NCBI GenBank assembly: GCA_009602725.1
Contig: WELB01000069.1
Coordinates: 268,678 to 332,677 of the forward strand
Direction of reading: 5' to 3'
Length of the DNA: 64,000 nucleotides
Source of the DNA: Spirogloea muscicola
Taxonomy: Eukaryota; Streptophyta; Zygnematophyceae; Spirogloeales; Spirogloeaceae
The notes under the pieces are model-generated. The model had not been told where the DNA came from. It made no database searches and was given only the letters and a program-made list of their open reading frames with translations. The translations under genes and the position numbers were made by a program. Shown in pieces: positions 40,101 through 53,800 of the stretch. The number at the start of each line of letters is the position of its first letter. Within the stretch, counting starts at the first letter, position 1.

Positions 40101-43100
40101 ATCCAACACAATATGATTGCAGGTGTTCATGAGCATGCTCATCAAGAGCATGGAGCTAGATCTTCCTCTTTGGCATCGCATCATGGTCCTAGAAGTATTA
40201 AGGGTAATCTCTCTGACAACAACTTGTTGAGACCTGCACAGACTTGCATGAGTGTGTGACGTGCATGTGGCAACAGGTATCCTCAACTGTGCAACAGCTC
40301 TGCATTGGCTTCCTTCAGTGTGTTGCTCATTTGAAATTGCTTCCCAAAACATTCAAATACTACAGGGATTCTGTGTTGAGGCGAGGATCCTGCCCTACAT
40401 CTTTCAAATTTTTGATATGTGAGTGTGATCATCTGACTGAAAATGCTTATCTTATTGGACAACAGCGCTTTAGGTAGGTAGCAAGCTCATTATTGACCTC
40501 AAATGGCAGACAAACTCCGCTGGATGCATGTCAAAAGTGGCATCTACTAGGCAAAGTCCTATCTGGGTGGCCTTTTCAGATCGTTGAACTTGGTGGATGC
40601 AGGCAACCCTCAAATACCAACATAGTTGCTGATATGATTGCAGCCTTGGCCAAGGTAGTGGACACTGTACAGGTATGTATCTGCTTTAAATGAATGCCTG
40701 TGTAAATACTTCCAATCTCATGCTCAGTGAGCTATCAGTACTGTCATCCTCTTGTAGCACAGCACACATAGCAGCTCCTAAGTTGCCATGGATTAATGCT
40801 ACAGGTGCCAGAAGCAAGCGAGGAGAGTCTTGCAGCAGTCGCTGGCATGTTTAGTAGTAAAGCCAAAGGTATGGCTGCCTCAGGTTGTTGTGCTCATTTA
40901 ATGACAATGTTTCTGTTGCTTGCTGCATTCTTAGCACGTGTCGTATACTAACACAATTGAGCTATTTGCGATTCTCAAGCGGAGTTGTCAACGTTATTTG
41001 AACAGGAGTAGAGTGGACAATGGACTACGATGGCAGTGGCCAGGCTGTTGTGGTGGCAAGTGAAGCACATGCTATCACACTTGCAGTGGAGGGGCTTCTT
41101 GGGGTAGTTTTTACAGTGGCTACTTTAACAGATGAGGCCATGGATGAGGGAGAGGTAACCACTTTTGCAATCTATGAATTAAAGAGAGAAACAGTAATTG
41201 GACTGCTGTGTTTGTCGTTTGTCGATTCACCGCTTGACAATACATCTGTGGCATGATTGGTGTAGCTGCAGTCGCCAAAGATGCCTGGTGATGTAGCACC
41301 TTTGCGCACAAAAGAGGGAGGACTGGTCTATATGTGCAGCAAAATGGTGGATTCAGTCTGGCGGATGCTGTTAGACGCTCTTTCCCTGATGCTGGCAAGG
41401 TGGGCAACTCCCTTTACAAGACAAAGCATTTGACTAAGACATTCAGTTGTGGTCCAGTGCAGTATGGTATCGATGTCATCTTCTAAGCCCCTGGCAAGTC
41501 CCTGTGTGTCTCGTATTGAGGAACAGCCATCATACTCCTGGATCAGGAGGGCTGGATGAGCAGAACACTCCAGCTTATCGTCTTTCACTTTGACATGACC
41601 CCCGAGCCCAGTCATGTCCTGAGATGATGATGACTATGCCTTCTGCTTGCTCGTCTGCCATGAAGCAAGCAGGTCACAAGGTGAAGCAGTTGTGCTTGAG
41701 ATACTCAAGGGTTACCAAGCATTTACACAGGTGAACACTCAATGCCGTATCTCCTGGGCCTATGGCGCCCCAGTGATTGTGCTTGGGTTCTCCTCCTGTA
41801 TATGGGCTGTCACTATGACCGTCTACTTGCTCATATTGGCTGACTGATGGTGATGAAAGGCCTGTGGCGTTCTACAAGCTACGGATGCAAGGGATGCTTT
41901 TTTGGCATCGCTCTGCCGCTTTACGCTCGTTCAACAGTATGAAGCAGAAAAGAGCAGCAGGTACTGTTCATGGCTGCATATTGTACTCTCCATCTTGCTG
42001 CCAAGTCTGTCAATTGTACAGCAACATATTGGGTACCAGCTAGTCTTGAGTTCGCATGTGAAGGAGGTCCAGCGCTGATGGACCCTCTGTCATGGCTACA
42101 GCAGCACTGCCAGTCCAGCAGCTCTTCTGTCTGCCAACATCAAGCGGCTCGACCAGGTGGCAGAACAGCGAGAGAACGTTGTCCTCACCGCCAAGAATGT
42201 GCAGGCAAGAAAGTGCTTCTGCCTGCTTGTGTCCTGGACGCAGTTGCATTTGTTCACTTTTATATATGGTCTGATAAAAATTGGCGGATCGTTTGCGCTT
42301 TGTGTTCTCAAACAGGCGCTCCGGACGCTTTTCAATGTCTCGCATCGCCTGTGTGCTGTTCTTGGAGGTTCTTCTTGGGCCATGGTAATCACTAAGCTGC
42401 TCCATCACTTCACTGTTGCCATCTCGTCCACATGCAAGCTCGAGTCGAGTACCAGCTGTACATCGAGCAGATGATCATGTGCGTTTTAGGCTTAACACCT
42501 CGGATTGCAGTTATAATTTTGATACTGGAGCTTAGAGTTTGTTGTGCACTTACATTGAGAAAGTTCCTGCTGTGGAACTGTTGTTAAACTGTTAATTCGC
42601 TGCTTCAGGTACTCGAGACCCTGGCTGCGCTTGATCGAACCATACACGCCCCCAATGCTACAACTCAGGTCTGCATGCCTTCCAGAATGACGGCCCCACA
42701 ATGCATTTTGTGCCTGTCGTGTGCCTTTCTGCTGTGTAGCGATGTGTCTGGCTGGATTGGCTAAGTCAATGAACATGTCATAGCGTGCACCATCTTAGTG
42801 ACCCTCTGTATCTTCTTACAGTTACATCCGATGATGCAGGATGCTGCTCTGTCAATGCCACGGTCATCACGTGAGAGTGCAAAGCATTCAAGCGACTTCA
42901 GCATATTGTCGACACTGGATGCTCAGGTATGTCAGATTAGCTGCAAGGGTTGCTGCTGGAGAAATTGTCGATGCCTCAGCGTTTCACCCAAAGGCCATGT
43001 TTTGACTTCCCAGGCCTCACAGCAGGCCTCCGTACCAAAAGACTAGGCCTCAGTACCAATGCTGACATTTCTTTGGTTTCCTCATGTTTGGCTGACATCT

Positions 43101-46100
43101 GACCAAAAACACCGAGTCGTCTCACATTTACAACAGCTGTTTGAGAGCTCAGCCTTGATGAGTGCTGGAGCTGTGCGAGCTTTGCTCTCAGCACTTGGAG
43201 ACATTGAGATTGCAGCCCTGAAGGAGGTCATATCTGGGCTAGGTCTAGCTGCATCCGGCAGCTCTACAAGTGCCCAGAGTGGAGTGGCACCCTCAGGCTC
43301 AAAGCTGTTTTCAACTGACAGAATGCTTGCTACACTGTCAATGAATTTGAATAGTAAGTCCAGAATCTGACCTTACTTTCGAATGGCTCGCATTCCCATT
43401 AACAAGCTTCCTGTCCTTCTGTGCATATCATTGGCCTGGATGACATAAACTTCTCCAGATGGTGGCTGACTTTGAAAGCAAAGACCAGCACAAGCTTACA
43501 GGCTGCTTGTCTCATGTGCACAATACGTTTGGTGCCTTGATGCAGGGCTTGAGCAGATATGGGACAAGATAAGTAGACACTTTCTGGAGGTACGTCTTGC
43601 TTCAATGAGGAACAGAAATAATTTTTGTGGGTCGTAGCACGTTGACAATGATTCAAAGCACATAAAATGCAGGCAGGTAGTCTCTTTGGTCTGCTTGCTT
43701 TAAGATCCATTTTGCCTGTCATCTATTGAGTTTAGGGTCACGTCTCGCATCCAGAGTTTATAGTCGCTGTGAATTATCACACCTAAGACAATTCTAAGTC
43801 AGCACTTGGTCCCTGCAGCTCGCCAACCATCAGAGCACGCAAGTGCGCATGTGCGCTTTGGACGCTTTGGACAGGGCCATCCTTACAGCCCTAGAGTGTA
43901 GTCAAGTGATGCTTGAAGCTGATGAGTACAGATCAAGAGAGAAGAAGCAGGCAAGCAATCATAGAGGAGAAGGCAGCACTGTCTTCACGGGCGATTCTTC
44001 TGCTGCTTGGAACACTTTGTCAGATGATGAAGATCGACATTCATCTAACAATCTGGCTTCGACTAGTGGAAGGGTACATTTACCTGGGCAGCTGGAGTGC
44101 ATGGTCGTTCAGCCACTCGCGGAGTTGACATTGTCAGCTCTTGAGAATGATGTGCGAGCTGGTTCTTTGCGTGTCCTTCTTCATGTACTCGAGGTCAGCT
44201 TTCCCCTCAGTGGGACCATTTTTGTCTGGCCGAGAGGTTATCCATCACAGCCAGCACATGTTATTCGTGGGCAATGCCCCTAGAGATGTCTGTGGCCCCC
44301 TGATTTGCCTCCCCAGGGCTGTCAGTCTGACAGTCAAGCCGCTGCATCCTCAACAGAGACATGGCGAGAAACTCTTTCACAGTTGGCCATGCATATTGAA
44401 GTTGCTCAGGTGCCCTCTCTCATGAACTTTTCAGAGGCAGGATGACAATGTAACACCACAATGGTCCATGCCAACATATTCACATGGTTGCTTCGCTTTT
44501 TGATAGGTTTTGGTTAGACAACTGACATCAAGATACAAAGTGAAAGGCAGAGTGGATAAGTCTGAAAGCCTTCGAGTCCCAAGGATGTTCTGGCTTAAGA
44601 TGCTATAGTAGATATGACCTGTCCGCCTTCGTAAGATCTTTCATGTTGTATTCTTATGGGCAGAGCTATAGCAGAGTCAGAGGATGGCGAGTTAATACTA
44701 CTTGCCTTCCAGGTACTACTACATGCTGACAGAGTACCCAACCTCACAGCTTCTCTGACCTGGCTAATCAAGGGGAATTGCGCAGAATTTGTATCCTCTT
44801 CATATCATTTAACTCTTGACTTATGAGTTTTCGTCACCTTTTGCTTGGTACAGAGTGTGCGTGTGATTTTGAACGACTGCCTGTCCTCAGTGCCAGTGCA
44901 CCTTCTCCACACGTAAGCATTTCCAAGAATCTCTTGAGCATGCCACTGTTTATGACTGCAATACATGTTGACACAGATCTTCACGTGCAGGTCAGGCTGG
45001 CCACCCCTTAAGTAGATGATGTTGTATCTTTGCAGGAGTATTGAACTGGCAAAGGCATATGCTGCACAGAAGGCTGACATGAATATTAGTCTAACGGCGA
45101 TCAGCCTCCTCTGGACAACTGCTGACTTTTTTGGAGGAGATGGTCATGGTGCCACTTTGAGAGAAGGTATTGAGGAGTCATGACTTATGTATGTTCTGCT
45201 TTATACCAACTGGTATCGCACGTTGACCACAGCCAACATTTGAAATCACTGGTGCTCCGTCACCTGCCAGACCGATTTGAAGTGTTTTTCTCACAAGCTG
45301 CGCAGCTAGGCTCTCCATGTCAACTGCTTCACCTATGTCAGAATGCAAGATTTCTGTGGGAGTAGTTGTGGAGCATGGTTTCAGCTCATTCATTGGAGTT
45401 GCAGCTTGGCTTTTCATTGTCAATAAGATTCTTTGTATTTCTGATGACTATATGACAGTTCACGATGAAGCTGACCAACTGCAAAGTTACGAGGCTTTGC
45501 TACTGGCTGTTTTTGAAGCAATTCAAGGCTTGGGGATGGATGAGCGACCCGAGGCAAGCCCATATTGTGCAGAATGTCATTACACATCTCTGTAATCCGT
45601 ATCCCATGTGTAGTCATGCTCAGTAGGCTGCTCTCCGTTCAGCTACCACACGATGCTTGAGTGCATCAAATTTCATTCTTGCTAATCAAGTTGCCATTGC
45701 GGGTTGTTTTGCAGGTACGAAATGCAGCCATTCGCACCCTCTTTCAATCAGTAGTAAGCCATGGGGCAAAGTTCTCGCCATTGATGTGGCAGCAATGCCT
45801 CTGGCACCTTGCATTCCCCCTTCTTGAAGCTGTACAGCATCTGGTGAGCATCCATTAACCAAGTCGATCTCTCTGTGCCTGCGATGCTCAATTTGTGCGT
45901 TTCATGTGTTAGCAAACAGTGTACCTTAGCCATGCACAGTCTGAGTTTCAAAGATTCACCTTAGCTGTACATATTCCGGAATTGACAGATCCCACTACTT
46001 CTGCTTTCCAGGCCGCAACATCCTCCAGTGATGAGTGGTTGGGCAAAGAGCTTGGAAAGCAAGGTGGCAAAGCTGTGCACATGCTTGTGCATCACAGGTA

Positions 46101-49100
46101 TAGTATGTGCTGGAGTAAACATGCAAAATCGACTTTGACTAGAGAATATGGGACACGCTTACACGGTCCATTGTGTCGTTGTATCGATGACTGCTGAATA
46201 AACAGAAAATTCCCCTGAAGCGCTGACATCTCTTTCTCATATTTATCTCCAAATGATCATATGCAGCCGGAATACTGCTCAAAAGCAGTGGGATGAGACC
46301 CTTGTGGTGCTCTTGAATGGTTTTAGCCGGCTTCTGCGTTCATACTTTCCCTTGCTCCTTGAGACACCAAACTTCTTCTCAGGTGCTCAAACTTGCTCAA
46401 TCAGGCTGCACGTAGCTCAATTGCGGCTATCTTAGGCTACCTAGAGAGCGTGGTCTGTTGCTTGTTTGTTGCCTGGCTGTCAACTTGTTGTGCTCTTGTT
46501 GAGCCCAGCGCCAGTGCCTGTGGGGGGATCCAGGATGGGCGTCTCTCTTACAATTTGTAAGACAGTGTCAACTCGAGGGTAGCAAGGAGGTGGCTCTCGC
46601 TGCAGTCAATGCGCTATATGTCATTCTCCACTCACATGTGGTGAAGGCGAGCTTTCTCCTGACCTTGCTTTCGTGCAAGATAATATGACATGGCTTCACT
46701 GAGTAAAAATACACTAGTACCACCATCACAGCGTGCATCTGTCAGCAGTTGTGCCACAACCATCAGTCTGTGATTCTTCATTCTTGCAGGCTCAGGTGCC
46801 TCAGCGCTACTGGGAATCTGCCATCTCAGTGTACGAGGAGGTGTTGCGAGAGGGTGCTTCCCGGGATGGCCAAGTGCCTCTCAAGGCACGTCAAGAGATT
46901 CTGGAGAACTTAGGTAGGTCTGTCACTGGACACTTTAGGCTGACCAGATTTCAGTAAGAAGGAAATACTGACCAGGGACAAGCCAGAGCCTTTGTCATAC
47001 TGTGGCCGAGCTAGGCAATGCCTTGGTATCTAATGCATGAAGTGTGTTCATGATTGGCAGGAGAGCTCTACCAGGTTGGAGCAGACTCGTTCTCAGAGGA
47101 TGACTATGTCAGAGTTATTGCGTTGGTTGATACCACAATTCGATGGCCTTTGACTGCCGGAGAACCGGCAGGATTTCCTGTAAGGATCCGAAAGCAGCGG
47201 TGCTTTGCTTAATCTAGAAGCATTTTGCCTGTCATCATTGCTGGCCATAGACACTCTGGTGGGAAGTGGTCAGATGTGAGAGGAGATGACTTGATGCCTT
47301 TGCAGACATTACTCTTTAACCTGCTCACAAGCATATCTATCTTTGCCTTCAGGGTACTCTTCCAGCTCTCCAAAGGACAGGCTTGGATATACTGCCAAAA
47401 TTTTCTCCCAGAATTTCTCGCCACCGCTGCCTTTGGCCGACTCTTTTGAAGCAGTTGCTTGCTTACTTACCTGGAGGCGATCACCTGGGAGGCGAGCATC
47501 GTCTGTTGGCGGACGAATGCCATAGGGATGAAGACAGCAGTGACTGCCAGAGCGAGGAAGGTGATCGGAAGCCCGCATCTATAAGTCGTCCACCCTCCGG
47601 TAACCACCTGGCAGGCATTGCTGCACCAGGACACGGCCACAAGATCACAAGTGCAACTGCACCTGGAAACGGCCACAAGACAAGCGCGACGGGATGGAGT
47701 CTGACCAATTATGATCAGGATGACTTGCCAGAAGGAGCAGTGGTTGCGCTGTCTCATGCATTGGCAGAGAGAGCGATTGTGGTGCTACTAAAAGTCCACA
47801 ACATGGCACCTGATGATGCCAGAGCTTTCCACTTGCCGGACCTCATAGCTGCAGTAGGCAGGTCCGGACTCGCACTACCCCAGCGTATGCATGCAAGTCA
47901 ATTGCAAACACTCTTGGATCTCAATTATAACCGAATGTACTGCTCTCAAGAATAGATGAAAGCTCCTCCTGTCCTGCATATCGCGGTAGCTGTAAGGAGG
48001 TGAGTCTGATTGCCGGTGATCTCATTAGGTCACAGGCATGTGCGTGACAGGTGCATGGCTCTGAGGCGCGACTATCCTGATGCACAGCTGTGGCGCACAG
48101 CTGTCGTGGCTTTCAACTCCATACTGGACAACATCTTGATGCAAGATGAGCAGGGTAGCTTGAAGGCTGTGCAGCCACAAGTTGATCTTGCAGATCAGGA
48201 CAGTGCTGTGAACCTCAAAGCTTCAGTTGAGCGGCCCAGAATGTGGAAGGAACTCGTCAATGTGTACGAGAAATTTCTACTTGGAGCTTGTGGGCGGGCA
48301 TTGACTGTGCCCTCTGGACAAGCTCTGCCGGAGGATGTCCAGAATGCTGATGAAGCCCTGGAGATTGCAGTGCTCGATGGCCTCTGTGATTGTGTGCTGA
48401 CATCGTGTGCTCATGCATCAGATGAGGTCAGTTGCCATTTGTCAAGCCTCTGGAGAGGTTGAGGCACCCCACCAGGAAGAGATTCCTAATTTGCCGTGTG
48501 TTGAGCTTCGTTCCTTAGCTCCTGACTGACAAGAATGGTTTGCCAACTTCCAGGTGCGACGTAGATTAGTCACGGTGATTGACCGGTGTGCAGCTCGCAC
48601 ATCGGCCCTCCCAATCAGCAGCATCTCTCTGTTGCCAGCACATTGTGGACGATTCTCGCTTGCGTGCTTGCATAGGCTCTTCATCCTCAGCGGGTGAGTG
48701 CTGCAGAAAGTCGATGGTTGTTGTCTTGCTGCTATCTGTGCTTACAGATCTTGTACCTCAGAGAAGGGTGGACGTTACAGCGCATTTGTTGACGACGAGT
48801 ACTTGTCTGTACTCTTGCTCGGTCTTTGGCAACGTAGGAATTCTCTAGCAGGCAGAACGGGCTGCATAGCTCCAGTATCTGCACCATGAAGCGCAAGTAT
48901 TGGTCATATGTGCATATATGCAGACTGATCTGAAATTGTCAATATCTGATGCCGTCGAGATGCTTTCACTGCTATTGGGGCGCCAGGCGTGGACAAGAAG
49001 CGGACGGGGAGACATCGTCTGTGGTGCAAGTTGGCAGGAGAGCGATCAATGTGCTTGTAGGGCGCTGCAACTCCATATTGGAGCGCTTTGCTGCCGACGA

Positions 49101-49560
49101 GGCCCAGACAGGTACAATGCCTCCTCAATTAGAGAGCTGCCGGAGATTGTCCTCCAATGTGGACGCTGGTTCTGCTGGAGGGTGGCCTGCAAATCGAGGG
49201 AGAAAATAGCTGCTGCTATTGCAGCCCGCGTCCGCCACGACTGCTCAATCAGCTGCCTGCTGGTGCATCGCAGGAGTGACGCCTCTGCCTCAGATGCGGT
49301 TGGACGAAGTGACGACCATGCTGCAGGAGCTGGCCCGCTTGCAGCTGCACCCCCTGGTGGCTGCTGCGGTTGACGTACCCATCACTCACGTCGAAGACGA
49401 GGGGGAGGCTGAGAGCCCTGGTATTGTGCGGGAAGTGCAGCAGCAGGCAGCCGCTTCCAGTCTGCGGCTGGTGCACAAGGCAGGGAGGCAGCTGGGGTGG
49501 CGTCGAGCCCACCTCATGCTGCTCTACATGCCCCTCTGCGAGCTGGTGCTTAGCCCGTAA
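37151..49560 (+). CDS. MON2: MON2-like Golgi/endosome trafficking scaffold
   Basis: Homologue of MON2/Ysl2, a large ARM/HEAT-like protein related to the BIG/GBF Arf-GEFs but lacking Sec7, which acts in Golgi-endosome traffic (family knowledge). About 40 exons. The first twelve join without frame conflict: 37151-37258, 37542-37727, 37948-38097, 38284-38357, 38564-38719, 38992-39097, 39198-39253, 39450-39504, 39621-39677, 39842-39943, 40123-40203 and 40366-40418. The N-terminal DCB domain reads VLEADLRALSSESRRRFPAV and DNMATALGICLRLLGNG. The HUS-like part has FRRLVLRAVATVTRLYASSF and DLPLWHRIMVLEVLR. Then come EAHAITLAVEGLLGVVFTVA, RSQGEAVVLEILKGYQAFTQ and, near 45716, VRNAAIRTLFQSVVSHGAKF. The C-terminus has RCMALRRDYPDAQLWRTAVV, and the last exon 49274-49560 ends in TAA. 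Several introns use GC donors. Middle exon limits were read by eye. The start is the first ATG giving the conserved N-terminus. Confidence 0.9.
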
Positions 49561-49860
49561 GTAGCCAATCCCCTTCTGACCTGTGACTGCAGTCGCACTC
49601 TTGTGGAAGCTGAAATGGAGGGCACAGGGTGGCGGGGGGGTGCAGGGAGAAGAGGACCCGGGAGCTGCTGCGCGTGCTGCTCAGGCTGGTGGGCCGGGAG
49701 CTGGGCCTGGCCGGGGGAGAGGCGGGGGTTGGCACCCACGGCCTTGAGATGAGCGGCAGCTGATGCAAGAGGGCGCCTGTGTGAGGCAGCCGTGTGGGTG
49801 GCGGTATTGAACTGGGTGCCTGAAGCACTCTCTTTGGGCTTCGCTTTATTCAGCCCCATT
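49561..49860. other. 3' flank of MON2, no gene
   Basis: GC-rich with a G run near 49634; probably 3' untranslated and intergenic sequence. Confidence 0.4.
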
Positions 49861-50480
49861 CTTTGTACTAGCTTCTGCCTGAACAGCGTATCGGCCTGAT
49901 TTGGCCTCCCTTCCAGTTCTCATGAGCACCGCGCGCCTCCCCACCGGGGGCTAACGACCCACTCGAGATGCTCAAGGCCGTGCATGGGTGTCGAGCCCCC
50001 TGCCAGTGAGGGGTCAAGCCTGGGGTGGATGGAATGGGGAGGAGCAGGAGTCTGCCCGTGGCACGGCCAACTACTCTGACTTGAGGCTGCTGATTAGGGG
50101 TCTTTGAGCTGCCATTTCATGTGGCCACTTGCATAGCCGTGTCGGCTTAGCGCCTCTCGGCCGTTTGGGCCTGTCTTCGCGGGCACGTGCATAGCTGTGG
50201 GGCTGGCCTCTCACTTTCATCGCCTTACTTTGGAAGATCTCCTTTCTACCCTCTGCCATAGCATCTTCCGGCCCCTTTGTAGCTGCTAATCGCTTGTAGG
50301 CCCCTCCAAACCTGTTGGGCTGGCTTTTCGCAGCCCTTGCCCCCATTGGAAGTGCCACTTCTTCTGTGGGCTGGCCTCTTCACAGCCATTGCCGTAGATT
50401 GGAGAAGCTGTTCCTGTTACCCGTCCGGACCTTGTCAAGGCTTTTCGGGCTGGCTTGTCCCCTTGGAGCCACTTTCTCTG
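49861..50480 (+). repeat. HP/retroelement tail copy
   Basis: CTAGCTTCTGCCTGAACAGCG with GGCCTGATTTGGCCTCCCTT corresponds to 36276 onward. It is followed by TCTGACTTGAGGCTGCTGAT near 50078 and repeated GGGCTGG-CCAGCC/ACAGCC hairpins near 50317, 50369 and 50447. It lies just upstream of the histidine kinase gene. Confidence 0.6.
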
Positions 50481-50678
50481 TGCGGGAGCTCACTGTGTGT
50501 CCCCCGAGGGCAACAGTGAGAGCCCTGGGCAGGAAGAAGTACAGCAGTACCAGGCGGGAGGAGTGGAGAGCGCCGCCGACCCGGCGGGGGCGGCGCGGGG
50601 GGCCGGGGCCGCGCAGCGGGCGCCACGGGGGCAGGCAGCGAAGAGGCGGCCCCCCGATCCCCGCCCCGCCTGTACCCT

Positions 50679-50782
50679 NNNNNNNNNNNNNNNNNNNNNN
50701 NNNNNNNNNNNNNNNNNNNNNNNNNNNNNNNNNNNNNNNNNNNNNNNNNNNNNNNNNNNNNNNNNNNNNNNNNNNNNNNNNN
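50679..50782. other. Assembly gap (104 N)
   Basis: Unknown bases 50 bp upstream of the histidine kinase start codon, between GC-rich flanks. Part of its promoter or 5' leader is missing. Confidence 1.
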
Positions 50783-50832
50783 GCCGCGCCGCGCCCGGCG
50801 CTGTCCGCCGCGCTCCGGGCCGGGCCCCAGCC

Positions 50833-53800
50833 ATGCGCGGCGATGGCGCGTCGGCGGCGGCCGACAGCAGCGAGCCGGAGGAGACGGAGGAGGTGCTGGG
50901 GTCCAAGTGCGAGCGCGCGACGTGGGAGGCGGTGCAGTGCTGCGTCATGGGGCCCTACGTGCGCATCGGCCGCGCCGGGCGCGCCGCGGTCGCCGCCGCC
51001 TGGCTGCTGCTGGCGCTCGGCATCACCGCCGCCATCTTCCTCACCATCTACTTCCGCTTCCAGGACCACCGCCAGGTGCCGCACGCCGCCGCGTCGCCCA
51101 GACCCCGCCCTCGTCGGGGCGCTGCCCCGCCCTAGCCTGGCGCTTTGTCTCGGCGCTGTCGCCGATATGAAGCGTGCCCTCGGCGCCACCCTCGCGGCGC
51201 TCGAGGCTCTCGCCGAGGCTTCGCGGAGGCCTCGCTCCCGCCTTGGCCATCGCACTCTTGCAAAACCTCGCGCCGAGAGTGCCTCTCGCTGGCCTTGCCC
51301 CCATCAACGCCCCTTCCTCCCCGGCGCGCAGGCGGTCATCGAGGAGCAGTGCAGCTCGTGGGCGCGCCTGCTGACCGAGCGCTTCCGGGACAGCTCCAAC
51401 CACGTGGCCGTCTTCACCACGCTCATCAGCACCTTCTACTTCAGCAAGCCCGCCGGCACGCTGGACCAGGTGCGCCGCCGCCGTCGTCTCTGCCGCCCTC
51501 GCCAGCGACCTCGCCGACGGCAGGCTGCCCACTATTGGGCTGAACTATTCGGCAGTCCAGGTCTCTCGGCAGATAGATGTTTGGCAGGATCAGCTCGGAT
51601 TTGGCGGGCTGCATTGGCCCCTACCTGCTCCACCGGCTCACAGGCACCTGTCCAGCCTGAGGGTCATTCGTCACTAAGAATGTCAGAGTGCTCGAGCGCT
51701 TGCCCGCCTGACGACTAGCTGGCTTGTAATCGGGAACATGGTATACCAGATGCAAGAGCACTGTCCATCTCCATCTGCACAGGCCACCCTTCTGGCCAGT
51801 GCAGAAGTGCTCGCAGGGGCTTTGGCCCGCTAGCTAGGCAGATGGCTGGCCAGCCGGGCTGGGGCGCTCACCTGCAGGCGAAGACTGACCACTGCGGGTG
51901 CTGCAGGCAACATTCGAAGGGTATGCGGATGCCACGAACTACTCACGGTCCCTCATCAACGGCCTGGGCTTTGCTCTGCGCGTGTCTGCCGCCGAGAAGC
52001 CGCAGTACTTGCGGGAGCAGGGCTGGGGCTGTATCAAGTGAGCCACCATGCCATGTCAGCCCGCTCGTTCAGCCTCTGCTGGGCCCTTCTGTCACACCCC
52101 TATTGAAGGCCGCCGAGCCTCCTGTTGCTGTCGCGTTGCTGCATCTTGGACGGAAGGATGCCACCACTGACCGGGACACTTTTCCAGATTGCAACCTCTA
52201 GGGTAGGCTGGTCAGCGAGTACATCACAAGACTTTGACCAGTTGCCTTCGATGGCATGACGCTGAACCTTTGCTTGCCATCAGAGAGTTCTATGGCAATT
52301 GCTCGGCTCTCTCTCTGCGGCAATATTGCTGCGCAAACTACACAAGACCAGAGTACGCACCCCTTGTACTGGTGCAGCGCCCACAGTCAGGCAGGGAATC
52401 GCTGGCTGTTGACATCTACTCAGGTTGGCAATCTGCTGCACTGCCTCATGCAGTGGCTCATTGGTGCAGGGCTTCTCAGCATGCAAGCATTTGAAAGTGT
52501 GCTGGGGCGCGGAGTGACTCGCGCGAGGTGGGTGTACTTGGAGCTGCATGATGTGGTTGATGGCCCTGATGAGCTACCTTATTGTGCTTGCAGACTCGCG
52601 CATTGAAGAAGCCGCGCAGCGGGCCTTGAGGGGCAATGGGCTCAGCCTGACGCCACCGCTGGACATCAGTGGCGTCGGCAATCTCAAGGGACTCATCCAG
52701 GTGTTTCCAGTGTACAAGTCTGACTTACCGCCACAGCCCACAGAGGCGGATTATGTGAAGGCCACTGAAGGATTTCTCCTCTCCGGCCTTTACTTTGGCT
52801 TGCTGTGGGAAATCGTGCTCAAGGTGGGCCACCGTTAGGGTCTCATGTCAAGCAGCTGCTATGCAACCTCCCCCCTTGTCAAAGATTTTGTTAGACAACC
52901 AGCTGTCAGCAGTCGGCAACCCAGCAAGCTCTCTCACAGCATGCCATGCCTCACCTATGCAGGACCTTGGCAAGAGCCAACCTGCCATGTTCTCTCGCAT
53001 CTACGATGTAACCAACCAATCACACCCGCAACTTTTGTACGAGCCAATTGCTCGAAGCTCGGACCTGAACGGCACTGACCACTATGCTACCACAAGCGCC
53101 ACGACCTTGGGCGATGTCAGCAGACAGTATGAGATGCGGTGCAGGTATGGCTGCCAGCAGCATCCTCGCCTACTGGCAGTCTTGTGGGCATTGCAAGAGC
53201 ATTGCATCTGCTCACTTTTGTGGCACCAGGTATGTGAAGCCTGGACAATCGAATTTTTTGGCAGGTACAACGACGTGTATATATTTCCAGTTCAGGCACT
53301 GGCATGGGCACTTGCTGCGCTGGCTATCCTCGTGCTGCTCTCCTACATTGCTGTGGCTGGTTGCCAGGTCAGTTGATAGCCTTTTTTGTAGCTGGACTAT
53401 GGAGTCCTGCTTGCCGACAGGTGACTAGGAACACATGCTAGGATTGCATGCATGCTTGCAAGTTGCGCTATAGTGAAAGGGTTTCCATGTGTGCAACAGC
53501 GCATGGTGAAAATCGAGAGAGAATATCGGCGTATGAAGGCTCTGAGAGACCAGGCAAAGAGAGCCAAGAATGCTGCTGAGACAGCCAGCAAAGCGAAGGG
53601 GACATTCCTGGCGACAATGTCGCATGAGATCCGAACTCCCATGAATGGAGTCATCGGTATGTATCTGAAGCTCAAGCTGATCCTTAGCTTGTCTGCTGAG
53701 CTGCCAAGACATCTTTGTCGCCACCTCTTGTCACTGTCGTCTGTGAGCTGGACATGCAGCTGGTTACCTGCAAGCACACATGAAAGGCAGCCCTTTCCCC

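Noticed and set aside
50315-51718. 467-codon frame upstream of and overlapping the histidine kinase
   Set aside because: Crosses a gap and the first kinase exon in another frame; the kinase frame is the one with conserved sequence.
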